DNA of 64,000 nucleotides from Scatophagus argus. Its lineage: Eukaryota > Chordata > Actinopteri > Scatophagidae. A program made the translations under genes and the position numbers. Below the pieces are notes generated by a model. That model saw only the letters and a list, made by a program, of their open reading frames with translations. It was not told where the DNA came from and searched no databases. Positions 11,731 to 27,721 of this stretch are shown piece after piece (the first letter of the stretch is position 1; the number at the start of each line of letters is the position of its first letter). The DNA is taken from assembly GCF_020382885.2 (NCBI RefSeq), contig NC_058506.1, positions 6,324,001 through 6,388,000 on the forward strand, read 5' to 3'.

Positions 11731-14378
11731 TCATTAAAAGAGACTGGGCATCATTTTGAAGATGAAGACGCTTTGATCAGACATCAGTGACATTACAGCC
11801 AGTAAACGGAGAGGATGTAAACTGACTCAAGAAAGATTGCTCAGAAAGATCATTCTTTGTCCACTGCAGTCTTTATCTGAAGGAAAGCCCTTTCTGGTTT
11901 CACCAAAGAAGGCTTCACAGTCAGCAGTACATATGTCTCTGATGCTATTGGACAATGCACTCACCTCCTTTTGTGCACCTTTTGTGCTCACAAAGGTGAA
12001 AGAGTATCCTATTGTCATGGTCAGCTGGATCACAACTCATATAACTGTTCTGAAGGTTCTGAAGGCAGTAATCTTTGTGTTGTCTCAGTTCTGGATGATT
12101 TAAGACCACCCTCTCTAAATCTCATTGGGCAGCAAGAAAAAAGGCAAGGGCAATGAAATATGAGAAATAAGATATTGGAAATAGGGCCAAGGAGGGCAGA
12201 GAATATATTGCAGAGAAAGATGTTGGCCATAGGAGTTGTTGTGGAGTCTCACAGCAGATGGGCTTGCTTAGTTTCACACGCAGATGGTTTAATAATGTTT
12301 TTCCAAGATTTCAACAGTTAATGGTTGATGAACTGGCAGTCTGATCATCTTGGATCAGCATACTGTAATACTGCATGGATTTGAGAAAGAACATCTTGTT
12401 GGAGTCCTTAAAATCCTGACGAGACTGCCGTGGCCACATCACAGTACAATTGCTAAAAGCGGAGGCAGAGAGACTGTATTGGTGGATCCCTGCAGACTAA
12501 GGAACACAGACCCCTTATTGAGTTAATCTCAAAAGAGCAATCCTGTACCTTCAAGAAGAACCTGAAACTCATCAGTAAAGATCACGTTAATACCGTTTCT
12601 TTCTTTTGTGTTTCATCTGTAATTACAAAATCTAACCGAGAACTCAGAGCTCTGCAGGATAAATACAGGATAAAATCCAAGCTCTCACATCCCAGGGTCT
12701 TGGGAGGTGATCATACAGATACACAAGAGAGATACAAAAACAAATGTAGGGAACATTCAGCGCTTTCTGCATCAGAAGGAATCTCATTATGATGGACCCA
12801 AATGCTGTTGTCTTACAGAAAGAAAGTAAATACTGTCCATGAACAAAGACACAACTGCGGATAGGGAGCCAGATGTAATCCCTGTCCCTGAGAGACATAG
12901 CTGAGCTTGTTAGCCGGAGCTCACTGGTGTGACTGTGGCCTCAAGTGCACCTCGATGCTGTATATTGGAACGACAGTAGTGTATATGTTCTTGAGCCTGT
13001 CTTGGCTTCAACTGAGCTCTAATTACTAAGAGAGAAACCATATAGCTGATCAGATGGAAGGGACCTGAATTTTACAGGATGTACTGTTCACTTTTAGCCG
13101 GTGACTATAGTTTGGGTGATATTTTAGCATTCATCTGTCAGGTTTTCTTGCCTTTTGATTTTTTTAGTGCAGAGCAACAATCTTACAGTAACACTATACC
13201 AACCTACTCCTGTTATTCTTGTCTGTTGTGTATGGTGAGCTGTAATCTGCGGACATGCTGTATTTTTTCCTTGATTTGCTACTTTTAAGTCTGCATTCTT
13301 TTTCTGTTAATCCAGGAGAGAAATAGTGGAGACAGACATTTGTGTGTAGGTGTAACAGATTTTCTTCAAGAGTGGAGCAGAATATTACCAAAGAATAATT
13401 TGTTGCAGCACAAATCTACTGTAGGCACCCTGACATCTGTATGAAGTGTGCTATTTATTCTGAAGTGGTAGTAATCACCGTGATGTGGCTCAAATTACCG
13501 AGGTGGTGCTCCAGACTGGAATAAAATTACATTTTGTAAACCAATTTAGCCTAGCAGTTTCACAATTAGATCAGGGGGATATTACTGATTCAGTTGTTCT
13601 GGATGGCCTCAGATAGTAAATACATTCTACAGGAGTCACTTAATAAAACTAATACCATTAAGAAAATGTGCATGCTGGGTTGAATTTGTACAACTTAACC
13701 ACTCTTTGCGGGCAGGTGGTGGTGGTGTGTGCATGTGTGTGTCCATGTTCAGACTTGGTTTGGATAAAAAATAATGAAGAGCACAAATGACCCATGTTGC
13801 TGGAATGTGTTTAAAGGAAACCTGTGCTCGTCTGTGTTATCTTCCCAGTGCCAAACCAGCATGTGATTGTAATTTCAGTTTTCAGCCAGACGAGGATTTT
13901 CAAACGGGATTAATATGATGCTGTTTTTCTTCAAAGTAAAAAAAAATTATAGCCTACTCAGCTGTCATCAAGAGAGAATCACTTTGCCTTTTTGTCTAAT
14001 CATATTTCATTTGTGTGTTTTTGTTAATGACTGGCTCTGAATGATTACACTCTTCTTATGTTGGATAGTGAGGGGAAAAATAAATATTTTGTCGAAAGGA
14101 TGTCGATGTGGGATGTGACTAAAGGTGAGCTGTAGGGAAGAAGGAAAAGTTAACTGTGTTTCCTAAATGAGATTTTTTAAAGAAGTGCTTTTTATTATAA
14201 GAAGTTTAATTGAAATTCTGTACTCTAAGTTTAGCACTTATGAAAATTCAACACGTATACATTTCAGGCTTAAATTTTTCACTTTGTCCCATAAGCATCT
14301 ACTAACACCTGTTTGTTTTCAATCATTTTTTCAGCTGCCATGGCTCTTGGCATGGCAATGTCGGTCTGTTCTTTGGCC

Positions 14379-14490
14379 CACAATGTTGATCCAGACATTG
14401 TTGTGCCTTTCAGAATGATTTGTAATTACTTTTCATTGACTTTTTATATAGCGCCATCATCAGGTCAAAATACCTGCCAAATTAACAAAT
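14379..14490 (+). repeat. teleost interspersed repeat, copy A (fragment)
   Basis: The sequence reads through ...CAGAATGATTTGTAATTACTTTTC... to GCGCCATCATCAGGTCAAAAT. The same ordered blocks occur in copy C near 38.1 kb (CAGAATGAATTGTAATAACTT and CACCATCATCAGGTCAAACT). This matches an interspersed repeat I know from percomorph genomes. The fragment is diverged and truncated. Confidence 0.65.
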
Positions 14491-14506
14491 TTAATTAACA
14501 AATTAA

Positions 14507-14620
14507 AGCAGTAGTTCTCAGCTTTTCTGAGCCCAAGGGCCCCAGATTGCTTGTCATCATGTTGGCTCCAGCTGTATGCACTCCAGTGTAGTCAGTGCAT
14601 CTTATTTGACCTCAGAAAAG
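14507..14620 (+). repeat. possible hAT-like non-autonomous transposon fragment
   Basis: The stretch CAGTAGTTCTCAGCTTTTCTGAGCCCAAGGGCCCC resembles the terminal sequence (CAGTGGTTCTCAA type) of hAT-family elements common in vertebrates. No matching opposite terminus or target duplication was identified, so this is a weak call. Confidence 0.3.
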
Positions 14621-17199
14621 CATAGAAGTAATTCAAAAAGTGCTTTTTCCATTGTAGCAGTCTTAAAATATTTACAAAGAAAAAAATTCATGAATTCCCA
14701 TCCATGGCAAACATATGAGAGTGGTAGGTACGGGTATTGTACGTAATTTCCAGTACTCGCATTAAACTAATTAAACAAATACAACAAAACAAAAAACACA
14801 TAAAAACAGACAAGCAAAGAACTGTAATCTAAGAATGGGTTCCGAAATGGACAACACTCAAGCAAAAATGCAGGTAATAGTTAGGGTTAATGTTAAATCT
14901 TAAACAACGCTATCAGCAGTAGCGTAATACCCACCTCGCTGGTGCTTTGCAGATCAGCCCTGAGCCCTTGTTTTGTTATAATACTTTCACACACCACTTT
15001 ATATCTGCTGGTCACTGTTTTGCATGTAACATAAGACTGAGTGATGTCTTGCTTAAAATGTCATTTTTACCATGGATCTGCGTTCTGTTTCACTTAATGT
15101 ATATTATAATATAATAGAATAACCTGTTATTTTCTAAATATTGCTCTTAGTGCTTTTATTTTGTTATGATCCAGTGAATATGACCTATTGTAGCCTACCA
15201 TTAAGGATGTTTGTTTGAATTTGTCTTTGTATTGCAAGAAAAGAAAATGCTGGTAGCTGGTCCCTGGATGCCTGTAGAGGAGCCAATGATTTTCACTCCC
15301 AGCTGCCTTCTTTCTGATAGACATTTACACACCAGCCAAGCTGTTGACATCATTCTTACTGCCATAACTCCTCCACAAACTCTTTATACACTCACTGTAA
15401 GTATCTCCATCTCATACACCTGTCTTGTTACATTCATAATGTGCCGTACACATTTTCATACATTAGAATTCTTGTTGGATTGTCTCATATAAGCACAAAA
15501 ACCTAATCAGGCCAATTCACATTTAACAATGAACAGAGCGGTTGCTGTAGGCAGTAGGTGTTTGTAAAACAACAAGAAGAATAATGGCCTCATAAAATGA
15601 AGCTGTGTTGTGCTGGGTTTAAGCTTTTCACATCTGGTCCTGGAGGAAACAACATCTCTCATCACTGACACTGACCCTGCTGGATATCTAAAAGAGGGCA
15701 CCACTTTCTGCAGCAGAAGTTCAAGTTCTTTGTCATTCGTTTGACTTAGCAAATTTATAACAACTCTGGGCCACTGGCCCACTGTTTTAAACCATTGTGT
15801 TCAGTGCAAACTAAATCTGGTCTGTCTTGCTGGCTCTTATTTGTCTTTATCTTCAGTGGATAAAGCGCTACCAGTCCATGAGTCAGAGAAATTGTTATGA
15901 CAAATTCACGGTGACTACTCATCTTAATATCAAGAGTTATTTTCTCTCTATGACAGATGCAGTGAAGTGTTCACGCTTAATCATTTGAGACTTGAGTGGC
16001 GCTCTGATGTTGTCGACAAAGCCATTCTGATCAAACACCTCAAAGGTAGGTGGTACTGACACATCACTTTAATGGTTCATCTCCCTCTGCTCTGCCTGAA
16101 CATATCCATTACACTCATCAAATCGTTGTCATCAACTGTGCTGAACAACCTAGCTTTAGCTCCCATACTTTTCTCCATAAGCTTCCACTGAAAGAGCAGA
16201 GGGTGTGGTGGACATGCAGTATCTCAACAAACGAACCGGATTTTATCATGACAGGTGTCTTTGGTGTTTTTTAACTATGCTTTGACATTGAAAGGTCCTG
16301 TGCCATTTAGGCTCGGGCAGACTGGGCCTACCAGAGCTACAGGGTCACAGATGGCTCGCTAACTCTCACACAGCTGCTACACATTATATCAGACCAGAGA
16401 GTTCACAGATCATAGCCAGCAAAGATCTGCATTCTCACACATCAGAACTATCAGTGTAATAACCATGGATCAAAAGGATCCATGACTATTCCTCATCTTT
16501 ACTCGTGAGAAACAAAAGGGATCTGCTTAACTGGGCTTAGACTGTTAGTCAGTGGTGTTTCAGAGGACGAAACAGGCAGCAGGGTTCCAATGATGCTGAT
16601 AGCAGTTCAGGATCCAATTTTATCGAGCACACAGGTTTCCAGAGAGTGAGTCAGTACAGATCATGAACAACAGCTCAATAACACATCTCTGAAAAGGCTG
16701 ACCATCTGTCTGTCTCAGTGAAAAGTAACCATGGCTAAATAAACATTTGGAAGCCAATTTTAAATGGAAATAGGCATATATAGCTGCGTGTTTTTGTGAT
16801 ACAAAAATCAGTCTTTGGAAGCAGTGATCGGCTTTTGCATTCAGTGCTCAACTGCTACATGCAAAGATATAAAGTGTAATTCATCTGGCCTAATTAACGC
16901 TAATGGCAGCAAAGAGAAACCTTGTGTTCTTTTGGGTGAACTTCAGTGCGTCCTGTGTGCTTTCCAGGCATGAATAAGTCTCCAGTGTGAACTATTGAGC
17001 ATCAAGCAGCGAATGTTAGGCTATATCTCAGTGTCAGTTCCTGCAGTGTGACGTGGGTAAATCATTTTGAGGCCAATATGTTTATTTTAGAAAATAATGA
17101 ATCGAACGATACATTAAAGACTTTGTGGCATAGCATTTGCCTTGATGCCTTCACACAAGAGTGACTGTTTGTGACCAAGATGGCACTGTTTGTTGGCAG

Positions 17200-17675
17200 C
17201 ATACCTTTATGGATGGCGGTGTTGGACACTCATGACTCCCAGAGGATTAATCCTAGTTTGTGGTGGTCCTCTGACTTTTCCTCTTGTGCCACAATGTGGT
17301 TCATATTTGTTTGTTTAAGCAAAATTTCTCAACCACCATTGCAAGGGTGGCTAGTTAAAAATAAACAAACCCACCAAGGGCCTTCATCTCATTTCATCAT
17401 CAGGTTATAATTTCCATTTTTTTCTGACCGAATCCCTGCAAAAGTAACTGATATTACCATCAGCCTCAGCTGTACTTTGTATTTATTGCCAATTAGATAA
17501 TACTAATATGCTAAACAAAGATGGCGAAGATGATAAACTTTACCCCTGCCTCTCATCACCATGTTAGTATTGTCATTGTGAGAATGTTAGCATGCTGATG
17601 TTAGCATTTAGCTCAATGCAATGCTGTCCTACAGCCTCAGCTGCTAGCATAGCTGCATTCTTAGTCTTGTTATAA
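17200..17675 (+). repeat. teleost interspersed repeat, copy B (long)
   Basis: It contains CCTCTGACTTTTCCTCTTG, then a CATCATCAGGTTATAATTT block, CCCTGCAAAAGTAACTGATAT, CATCAGCCTCAGCTGTACTT, then the diagnostic GTTAGCATGCTGATGTTAGC block and CAGCCTCAGCTGCTAGCATA, ending near TTCTTAGTCTTGTT. The order is that of the percomorph interspersed repeat also present at copies A and C. A 79-codon open frame inside it (17171-17410) is not a gene. Confidence 0.75.
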
Positions 17676-18172
17676 TAACCTGATGACAAGAGGTTAGAAA
17701 CTGATATTGAATGATACTCTGCACCATCAACTGTTCTTATTCATGCTGTATTCTGTTAGCAGTCACTTACAGTTGAGGTGGAGCCCACTCTGTCACACCT
17801 TCCTCTTATATCTCTTTTCCATCATGAGTTCTTCACAAGAGCTTTATTTTGTAGTCACTGAAGATTTCACATTCGGGGGTGTCAATTTAATTTACTGGCT
17901 AATAAAAAGGGGTCCTTTGAGATTTTAATGGTGATTGCAGACCATCCAGAGAACCAATAACAGCTGATTGCTGGGATGGGGAGGGTACCTTCATTCTCTG
18001 CACAGCTTCACTCCCTTTCAACCGGAGCACTTCATCTTTGCCTGCACGCTCTTTACCCTGACAGATGAAGTTCCACTGTAAATACCAGACACTGTTTCTT
18101 CTGATCCACAATGCTATTGTTATGTTTCCCGTATTGATTTCACAGAAAAACGATGGCAAAATTTCTTTCTTC

Positions 18173-18176
18173 TTTG

Positions 18177-18207
<31 letters not shown>

Positions 18208-18208
18208 T
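18173..18208. repeat. (TTTTG)n microsatellite
   Basis: About six tandem TTTTG units run into a short T tract. Confidence 0.9.
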
Positions 18209-21200
18209 ACCTGCAAAGCTGGCCTCTTCACTTCCTGTCATTTCAAGAAGTCTGACTGATTGAATGATGGGTTGGCCTGGTCATTATGCGTTCTGGATTT
18301 GAATAAAGTCATGCTGGGGCTTCCTCTTAATTGGCTGAAGATGTGTACGGAAATGCTTCAGTCTTAAACAGCAGGAGAAACCAATAATAAGGCTGACGGG
18401 GGGTGAAACCTAGGTGGAATATAGCACAATGTAGCTGATTAATAGAAACTTTTGAGAAAACTCTGCTGGGAAAATGTGCTGCTCAAAGCAATATTCAGTA
18501 CACAGCAGACATCTGTCAAAGAAATTATTCCTTAGAAAATGCTAGTCTTTTCTGCCAATTTGTGTCTGTGTGTGTTTATAAGCAAGTGAGTTGCAATCAG
18601 ATAATCAACCATTATTTTTATTCTCTGTTGCGAATTACTTGGCGTGAAAATGCAGCTCTGTGTATGTGTGTGTGTGTTACACTAAATGAAACACAAGGAA
18701 AGCATGCACACAAACACATTTTACGTGCACCGCCTGAGAACGTGTATGTCATTTGTGCAGCAGTGATGTTTTATGTTTTATCTCCCACTATCTTCACCGA
18801 GCTCAGTGATGAGGACAGTCTAAGTGTTCCAGACCTCTCAGTCTTTTATTGGATTACAGGCTTCAAAATTAAATAGAGGCATGTGCAAGGGTTGGAAGGC
18901 CAAAGGGGAGTCAGACGGGGCCGACGTAAAGTCACTGTGTTTCTGATCTTTATTGGGAGTGACACAGACACAACCTCCCTCCGTCCAAACAAGCACACAC
19001 ACACAAACACAAATCCACATGCACATTTCCCTCTATTGATTAGATGAAAAAAAGGGTTGAGGTCAGCAAGCATATGTCTGAATTTCTTTCTCTCTGTCTC
19101 TCACACTCCATTTATCTCTGTCTGATTCAATACTCTCCTTCCCCCATCAGGGGGCCATGCTTCAACCATAGATCTGTGACTCCCCCTCTCCCCCGCAACT
19201 GACCCGCTCTCACACTCTCTGGTTTCTTTTTGTCTGTCTCTTTGCCCTTCACTTGACATGCATAAATCAATCAGTCAGTCCAATTTCATTCAGAGCAAAG
19301 CCTGATGGATTTACCTCAGAGTCACTGTCCTGATAAAGTTAACAGTATCTACAGTGTAATTACCTTCCAAATTAGATGATGTGGTTATGACCACGGATTT
19401 GATTTGGCTTCATCTTCAGTTATTACACACACAACAACAAGAGGAACAACAAAACATGTAGAAAGGAGTACATTCAGAAAGAAAAGCATTTCATAGTCCG
19501 AGCTTCCTCTGAAATGGGGCAAACAGTTTTCATGCTGGAGAGCTGGACCCCCAGAGGGGCGCTAGATTGTTTCAGGTACTGGAGACGACTATAGGATGAA
19601 AATAAAACACATTTTTATAAATGTCTATAAACCCATTGTACATTTTATGATTTTTTCATATCTTTCCTGTCAGATAGACGCTGATTGTTTTCAATTGTTC
19701 AACCTCCTCACACAGTTAGCACAACAGGACTTTTTGTGGATGCAACAACGAATGATTTTTTCTTTTCTTTGACTCAAAACTGCATTCAGCTCATTCAAAT
19801 GTGTTCACCAAACAATATTTGCATTCTCTATTTTAAAAATAGATGCACATCTCAGCTCTCAGCTCAATCTTTAGGCAGAACCTTCAGAACCTTCTTCAGA
19901 ATCTTCAGACGACAACTAGTGAATCATATCTCATCTTGAGAGCTACCTACAGATACAAAAATGCTCAAAGTCTTTTAATTCCATGGCCAAATATAAAACG
20001 AGACTTTTTTAAAAAAATAATTTTTAATTATTTGTTCCTGTTTTACATACTCTTTTCATTTTCTATCTATCTTTTGCTATGGAAAGTTTGTTAAAAGACA
20101 CAAGACAGACTTTACATTGTACACTTTTAATGCTATCTACAATAAAGTCATCATTCATTCCTCAACAGCATAAGCATAACTATGAATATTAAAATGTTAA
20201 CCTTTTACATTATTACACTTTATAATTGACTGGTGTCCAAAGCTGGAGTAAACAGCACTAACAAATGTCTTGGAGACAAGAATTTATTATTTGCAAATTT
20301 GGCAAATGTATCTAATAATATGCAGACAGTCATAAATATTCTTCATATGGATATTGATATCTTATTTCTACTCTAAAATCTAAGTTTAGCAATTAGAACT
20401 GAAACAAATCCTGTTTCTGACCAGCACACGGGGTGTCTGCATTTGGTGCAGATGCAGAGAATAGCATGATTAGTGTGTAAATCATCAGCAAATGTGCAAG
20501 ACTTGTAATTAAGGACAGATCTGTAAACACGTCATGACATGTTGAAAATTAGTTTCTCCTTCTCCTTCTTCTTCTTAGGTCTTAGAAGCTGTGATAAAGC
20601 TTGAGCTCTGTGAATTGAAGCTTCTTTCCCATGCGGCAAACCTTAATCATCCATGCACACTCTGACTAAGTAAACTACAAACAAAATTAAACTTCAGCTT
20701 TGGTACTAGCCTGTGATTAGAGTTTTTACTGTCTTCCTCTTCAGTAATAATAAGGGCAACGTATTTAAAAGGTACACATATCAAAATGTCATAAGTCCAG
20801 TAAACAACAGCTCCCACAGACTTATCTGTATTTTCAGCACCCGTCTGATTTAGGGCCTGTACCTTCACAGTAACATCAGGGAGCTGATTCATTAAACAAG
20901 CCATGCCTGAATCTTAACGCGTTCCCTCACAGACTGAGCTGATAGCTGATCAATAGTTGCCAGACTCAATCAACCCCCTCCCACCCGCCAACCTCTCCGG
21001 TCACTTCAGCCCCAGCTGCCTCAGCTCCAGGGCTGATTTGTCCTCCAGTGTCTCTGTCATTTGTCTTTAGATTTTCCCTCTATCTGATAGCTCCAGTGCT
21101 TTTCAAATGCCCTTTCCACATGGCCTTACCCCTGTCACTGATTTATGTGTGTCCCTGCTCATCACTTCAGGTTCATGATCATTTGAAAAGTCATTTAGAC

Positions 21201-21814
21201 TCATATTCATTTTTTCTTCAAAGACATTAAACAGTTTGCCACGTTTAATGTAGACGTTTATGTATGCTGTTTCAAAAAAAAAAATTTAATTTGCAAATAT
21301 GATTTTTTTTTCCCCCACAGTGATGGAAAATTTGGAGGACTTTGCACTGATTGCTGCATTAACCAAGTTTTTATTTCATGCATCATAATTTGATTCATGC
21401 TTTAGACCTTTTAAGATGTACAGGACATCTCTGTGTTCGTTCATTCCTTCGACTCCAGATGTTTTTTTGCTTTTTCATTTTCTCATTTGACTCTTGTCGC
21501 TTCCCTCTATAGGCAATTCCCATGTGCAGTGAACTGTGAAAAAAAAAAATTGTACCCCCATTCTCAAATATATGCACGGCCATTTACACACACAAGCATA
21601 CAGGCATACTGTAAAGACAAAAGTCATTATTATGCATGAGCAGGCAGCATCATGCTCACGTCGATGTCATTACCATTATAAAATGCTTGTCATGGCTGGA
21701 TTGGGAGCTCTCATGGCTGCCATGTGCAAAATGTAAAGTCCTAACTTTTTAAAACTGCAGCTCTGAATTATTGTAACGCCGTTGATGTCTGTCAGGGATG
21801 GCCAAGGTTTTTAT

Positions 21815-21840
21815 GACAGTAAATCCCTATATTTACTGTC
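21815..21840. repeat. 10-bp inverted repeat, 6-nt spacer
   Basis: GACAGTAAAT and ATTTACTGTC flank CCCTAT. This is a short perfect hairpin in otherwise featureless AT-rich DNA. Confidence 0.8.
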
Positions 21841-23120
21841 CTTTACTATCTCCTTACATCCATTTATGTTTATGTTTATGATATTTGGCAGACATTCTCT
21901 GCTAGAACGACTCAGAAATGTTTCTCATTAAGAACACTTGATCAAATGATCACACACATTTAGATCCAATCAAATCATCCCAGTGATCTGCTGATTATGA
22001 GCTGATTATGAGGGCAACAAAAACTGGTCTACATAACATCTGATCTTCTGTTTTTATTAATTAAGCCACTGCAGTAAATCATAAGCTTATGATCAAAGGC
22101 CCCTGTAATAACTGATCATCTATTCAAAAGATCCACGCATACACATAGAAGATGAATGATGTATAACTGCATTATAGAATTCCGCTGATGAAAGGTAAAT
22201 ATCCTTATCTGCACATGGAAGAGCTGACCGGTGAATGATTGAATCCAGTTTTCTTCTTGCCTTTGGTAATACCTAATAATCAGTTTGTACACCATCTGCT
22301 GACTGAAAACACTAACTGCAATCTGACATGAACATGCCTAGTAGGTCTACAAAAAGTCAAGTACCCGGTAAAACAAGAAGCCTTTTTTGCTGATGTGTTG
22401 CATGAGAAAGAAAGTGGGGATCTGAAGCATGACAGGTTCATCTCTTTGTTGCCTCTCCTGCTCTACTTTTTTTTATTTTACACAGTGTATATAGTCATAA
22501 ATTTAACAGTATCACATTTTTGAGGTTACTTACCAGTGCAACATAAAGGAAAACACACAAAAAGGATAATAAATACACAATATTTAGTTATATCAGTTCT
22601 TCTTATCTTATTTAATTATTTAACTAAAGTCTTTCATTAAAATCATAGAGGGTTTAGGGTACCAAAAAGTCGCAGGAATGCCAGATATAGAGAATACAGA
22701 ACATAAAGTCACATTTTTAAATAGGCAAGTGTCCCAATAGTTTTATCTATAACTTCTTTTTTCTTTCTTTTTTTAGGAGTGAATTATGCGTTAAGCCTAA
22801 ATGTAAGAGATGGCTAGACAGGATGTTTTATTAAAAGTAATGAACATTTTAAAGTGTATGAATCATGAAGTAAAATGCACTACAGTCACCAAGAGAGAAT
22901 CTGATGCAAGAGAGATGTGTCACAAATCTCTGTGGACCTACAAAGTCAGACAGAAGATTGTGAATCAATAAGAAACTGGAGCACAAAATGTGTGAGGTCA
23001 CATGTCGTCGTATAATTCATATATCAGTGTGTGTCTTGCACAGCCCCCTGTAGTACAGCATGAGGTGACATGCTTTTTCACACTTAAGAATATGCAGTTA
23101 ACAAGAGCAGGAGAGAAAAA

Positions 23121-23131
23121 CAAAATGGCGG
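23121..23131 (+). promoter_or_regulatory. YY1-like site upstream of zfpl1
   Basis: CAAAATGGCGG matches the vertebrate YY1 core AANATGGCGG. It lies about 0.4 kb upstream of the inferred first exon of zfpl1. Motif match only. Confidence 0.35.
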
Positions 23132-23227
23132 TATTTAACATGATAAACAAACAGCTGCTGGTCTGCTTTGTATTTTTAGTCAAAGCGTGCGCCATATGTA
23201 GGGTAATCTCTTATAGTTGTCACTTCT

Positions 23228-23254
23228 ACACACACACATATATATATATATGTA
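23228..23254. repeat. CA/TA microsatellite
   Basis: ACACACACACA passing into TATATATATATA just upstream of the zfpl1 promoter region. Confidence 0.85.
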
Positions 23255-23399
23255 TGCGAATTACCCGATTGTAAAAAAAAGAAAAAGAAAAACATCGGAA
23301 AAAAGGAAATCTAAAGGAACTTTTATTCCGGTACAGTAGATGGCAAAATGCGACTGTTGGTTTGTTACAAAAAGAAACGAAGAAGACGCAGAAGCGGAA

Positions 23400-23566
23400 G
23401 AGACGTGGCACATAAACAGAGAGAGGAAGGAACCAGTTAGCAGTAGTCAAGTTTGCTGATGACGCCTCTTGGAGCCGCTTTCAATGCAAATTTCACAACA
23501 AGGCTTAAATGACAGTCGTACAACATTACCTGAAACGAACGGGACTTTATTAAAGTCTGTGTGACA
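23400..23566 (+). other. zfpl1: probable zfpl1 promoter and non-coding exon 1
   Basis: The base composition becomes richer in CG-containing words (CGAAGAAGACGCAGAAGCGGAAG...). A strong donor (GACAG|GTAATA at 23567) is followed 1.2 kb later by the acceptor just ahead of the zfpl1 ATG. The 5' limit of the exon cannot be fixed from sequence alone. Confidence 0.5.
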
Positions 23567-24797
23567 GGTAATATGTAATTATTTGTCAGTTGCGTTTGAA
23601 CTTCCTCAAGTCCACCAGCTAGTTAGATTAGCGAGCTAACGTTACCTCACCTGTCAACTTTCAGCTAAGGTAGCAGCTACTGTTAGCTTAGATAAATGTT
23701 AATTTCCCTAAAACTGTTATCGCTAACAAGTTGGTAAACATGACGAAAGCCCTATCGAAGCGGGTACTAGGGTCAAGTTCGCTGAAACCACAACATTAAG
23801 GGGGCAGCCAGTTACAGTTAAAGAAGTACAAATCACGTCAACAGCCAGTAGCATGAAGTGCTGGCTGCCATTGATAACCAGCTAACAAGTAAATGAGTTG
23901 TGTTACTCCAAAAACCTGTCTGTTTCGATAATGTAGCGATGATTTGACCTTCATAATTGCTGCTCTCATTCTGTAACGTTTTAACATTACAACCTGTGTT
24001 ATGTTGGGGCTATTCGCCGTGTTTAGGGCTGTTCCACCCACTACTTGTGACACGGCAATAGGGTTAGGTGAATAAAGTAGACAATGAACATGTATGAAAA
24101 GGCCTTCATAATTCCTGTAACCTAGCCAACACAGACACCTCAGAAAACGTCACTTAAGTATAATAACCATATAAAATATAAAAAGGATAATAGCATTAAG
24201 TTGGCAATATGGCTAAAATTGTCTTGTCACAGTAGTGTCCTTTTGTACATACCGCAATCTTAGTTATTAAAAAAATACTCTTAAAAATACTATTAATGGA
24301 TAAGATAGCAAGAAAAGAATTTCTGTATCTGGCTATACCAGCAATTTAAATACCTGACAAATAAGGAACTTCATCACACTGATGAATCCTCTCAAGATAT
24401 ACCACCCACCACTATATTGACCTAACATATCTACAAGCCATGCTATCTGATGTAGATGTTTACATTCTGACCTTGATTGCCTATTTAATATTTATGATTA
24501 TCGAGCATAATTGATGTGAGTGAAGAGTCACTACAACACAACCCCCTGAGGCCCAAACCCTCCTATTTGTTTGTGATTTAGACTGTAAGGAAAATGAGGA
24601 AGGTCGCTACACTGAAAGTTGTTACAACCAATCTTTTCTACTGTGTTGCTCTAGTTTGTATCCAGTCTCATGACACATAGGCTCAGCAAAAAATTTTATG
24701 TCACATGATTTTGCTGGTAAATAAAGACATGTTCTTCTTGCTTCAAAGTTCTGCTCACAATAAACAGGCAGATGCTGTGTAATTTACTGAAACCTAG

Positions 24798-26994
<2,197 letters not shown>

Positions 26995-27721
26995 TAAAAA
27001 ACAAAAGTATTGCTTCCTTCTTTCCCCTCTGTTTTACACATTATAAGCCTGTGTAGACCGAGCAGAAATTGGACTGTCCACTACATGGTTAGCCCAGCAG
27101 AGGGGGCTGTTTACCTCCACTTGAATGGAAAGGAGAAAGAGACACGCACCTCCTTAGAATGGAGGCAATCTGTGGCTCCATTCGTTTATATCAGGCAGGA
27201 GGAACAGGCCCTTCACAGACCATAAAAAAAATCTCACAACAAGCGAAAAAACCTGCAAACTCCAAAGCTGACCAAGGCCCGGTGCCTCTCAACAAAGGAT
27301 TATGTAATTGTTGCTTTGAAAAAAGCTTATGATGAGTGTGAGATGGGGTAGTATTTATATTTACAGTTACAGCTAACATTTGTCAGTGATCTTTGCAAGT
27401 TGATTTATTTTTAAGCTCAGTAGAAACTATAACACTCAATGTTGAAAGAATATCTTTTGCTGGCAGAAAAGTCAGAATGTACATAGTTAGAAACGAAATG
27501 TTCGCTAACGTTTATAAACTGACTCCGCTTGCTGATTTGATTGGAGTGGCCTTGTGCATTTCTCCTGTCGAGAAGATGTGGCCAGAACTGGAACCAAATA
27601 TATCCAACACATGATTAATTACTATTTATGGGTGTCTGCATTACTTCTGAAACTGAGTGCATTGCTTTTAGGTTTTCCATACTGTATGTACATTTTCCTG
27701 GTTTTTTGACTGTCTATTAAA
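26995..27721 (+). other. zfpl1: probable zfpl1 3'UTR
   Basis: Non-coding sequence follows the TGA. The nearest sense polyadenylation-like hexamers are the variant ATTAAA at 27716-27721. The interval also holds a CTCF-like motif at 27094-27109. Confidence 0.4.
27094..27109 (+). promoter_or_regulatory. CTCF-like motif
   Basis: CCAGCAGAGGGGGCTG fits the vertebrate CTCF core CCASYAGRKGGCRS with one mismatch. Motif match only, in the zfpl1 3'UTR. Confidence 0.3.

Larger units (their letters stand above)
9269..23100. other. gene-poor interval
   Basis: This is about 13.8 kb with no exon I can support on either strand. All open frames are short, lack homology to families I know and have no paired splice sites. 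The interval holds microsatellites, a perfect hairpin at about 11.7 kb and two copies of a teleost interspersed repeat (about 14.4 and 17.2-17.7 kb). It could be intergenic or the intron of a larger gene on either strand. Confidence 0.6.

Noticed and set aside
15211-15492. 93-codon open frame in the gene desert
   Set aside because: No family resemblance, no upstream promoter signal and no paired splice sites.
17171-17410. 79-codon open frame as a possible small gene
   Set aside because: It lies within copy B of the interspersed repeat and has no splice partners.
19545-19566. CTCF-like CCCCCAGAGGGGCGCTA
   Set aside because: It resembles the core by eye but has three mismatches when aligned to the consensus.
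1-23100. MACROD1 exons on the - strand around flrt1
   Set aside because: Looked for macrodomain glycine-rich motifs because of the human arrangement. None were seen.
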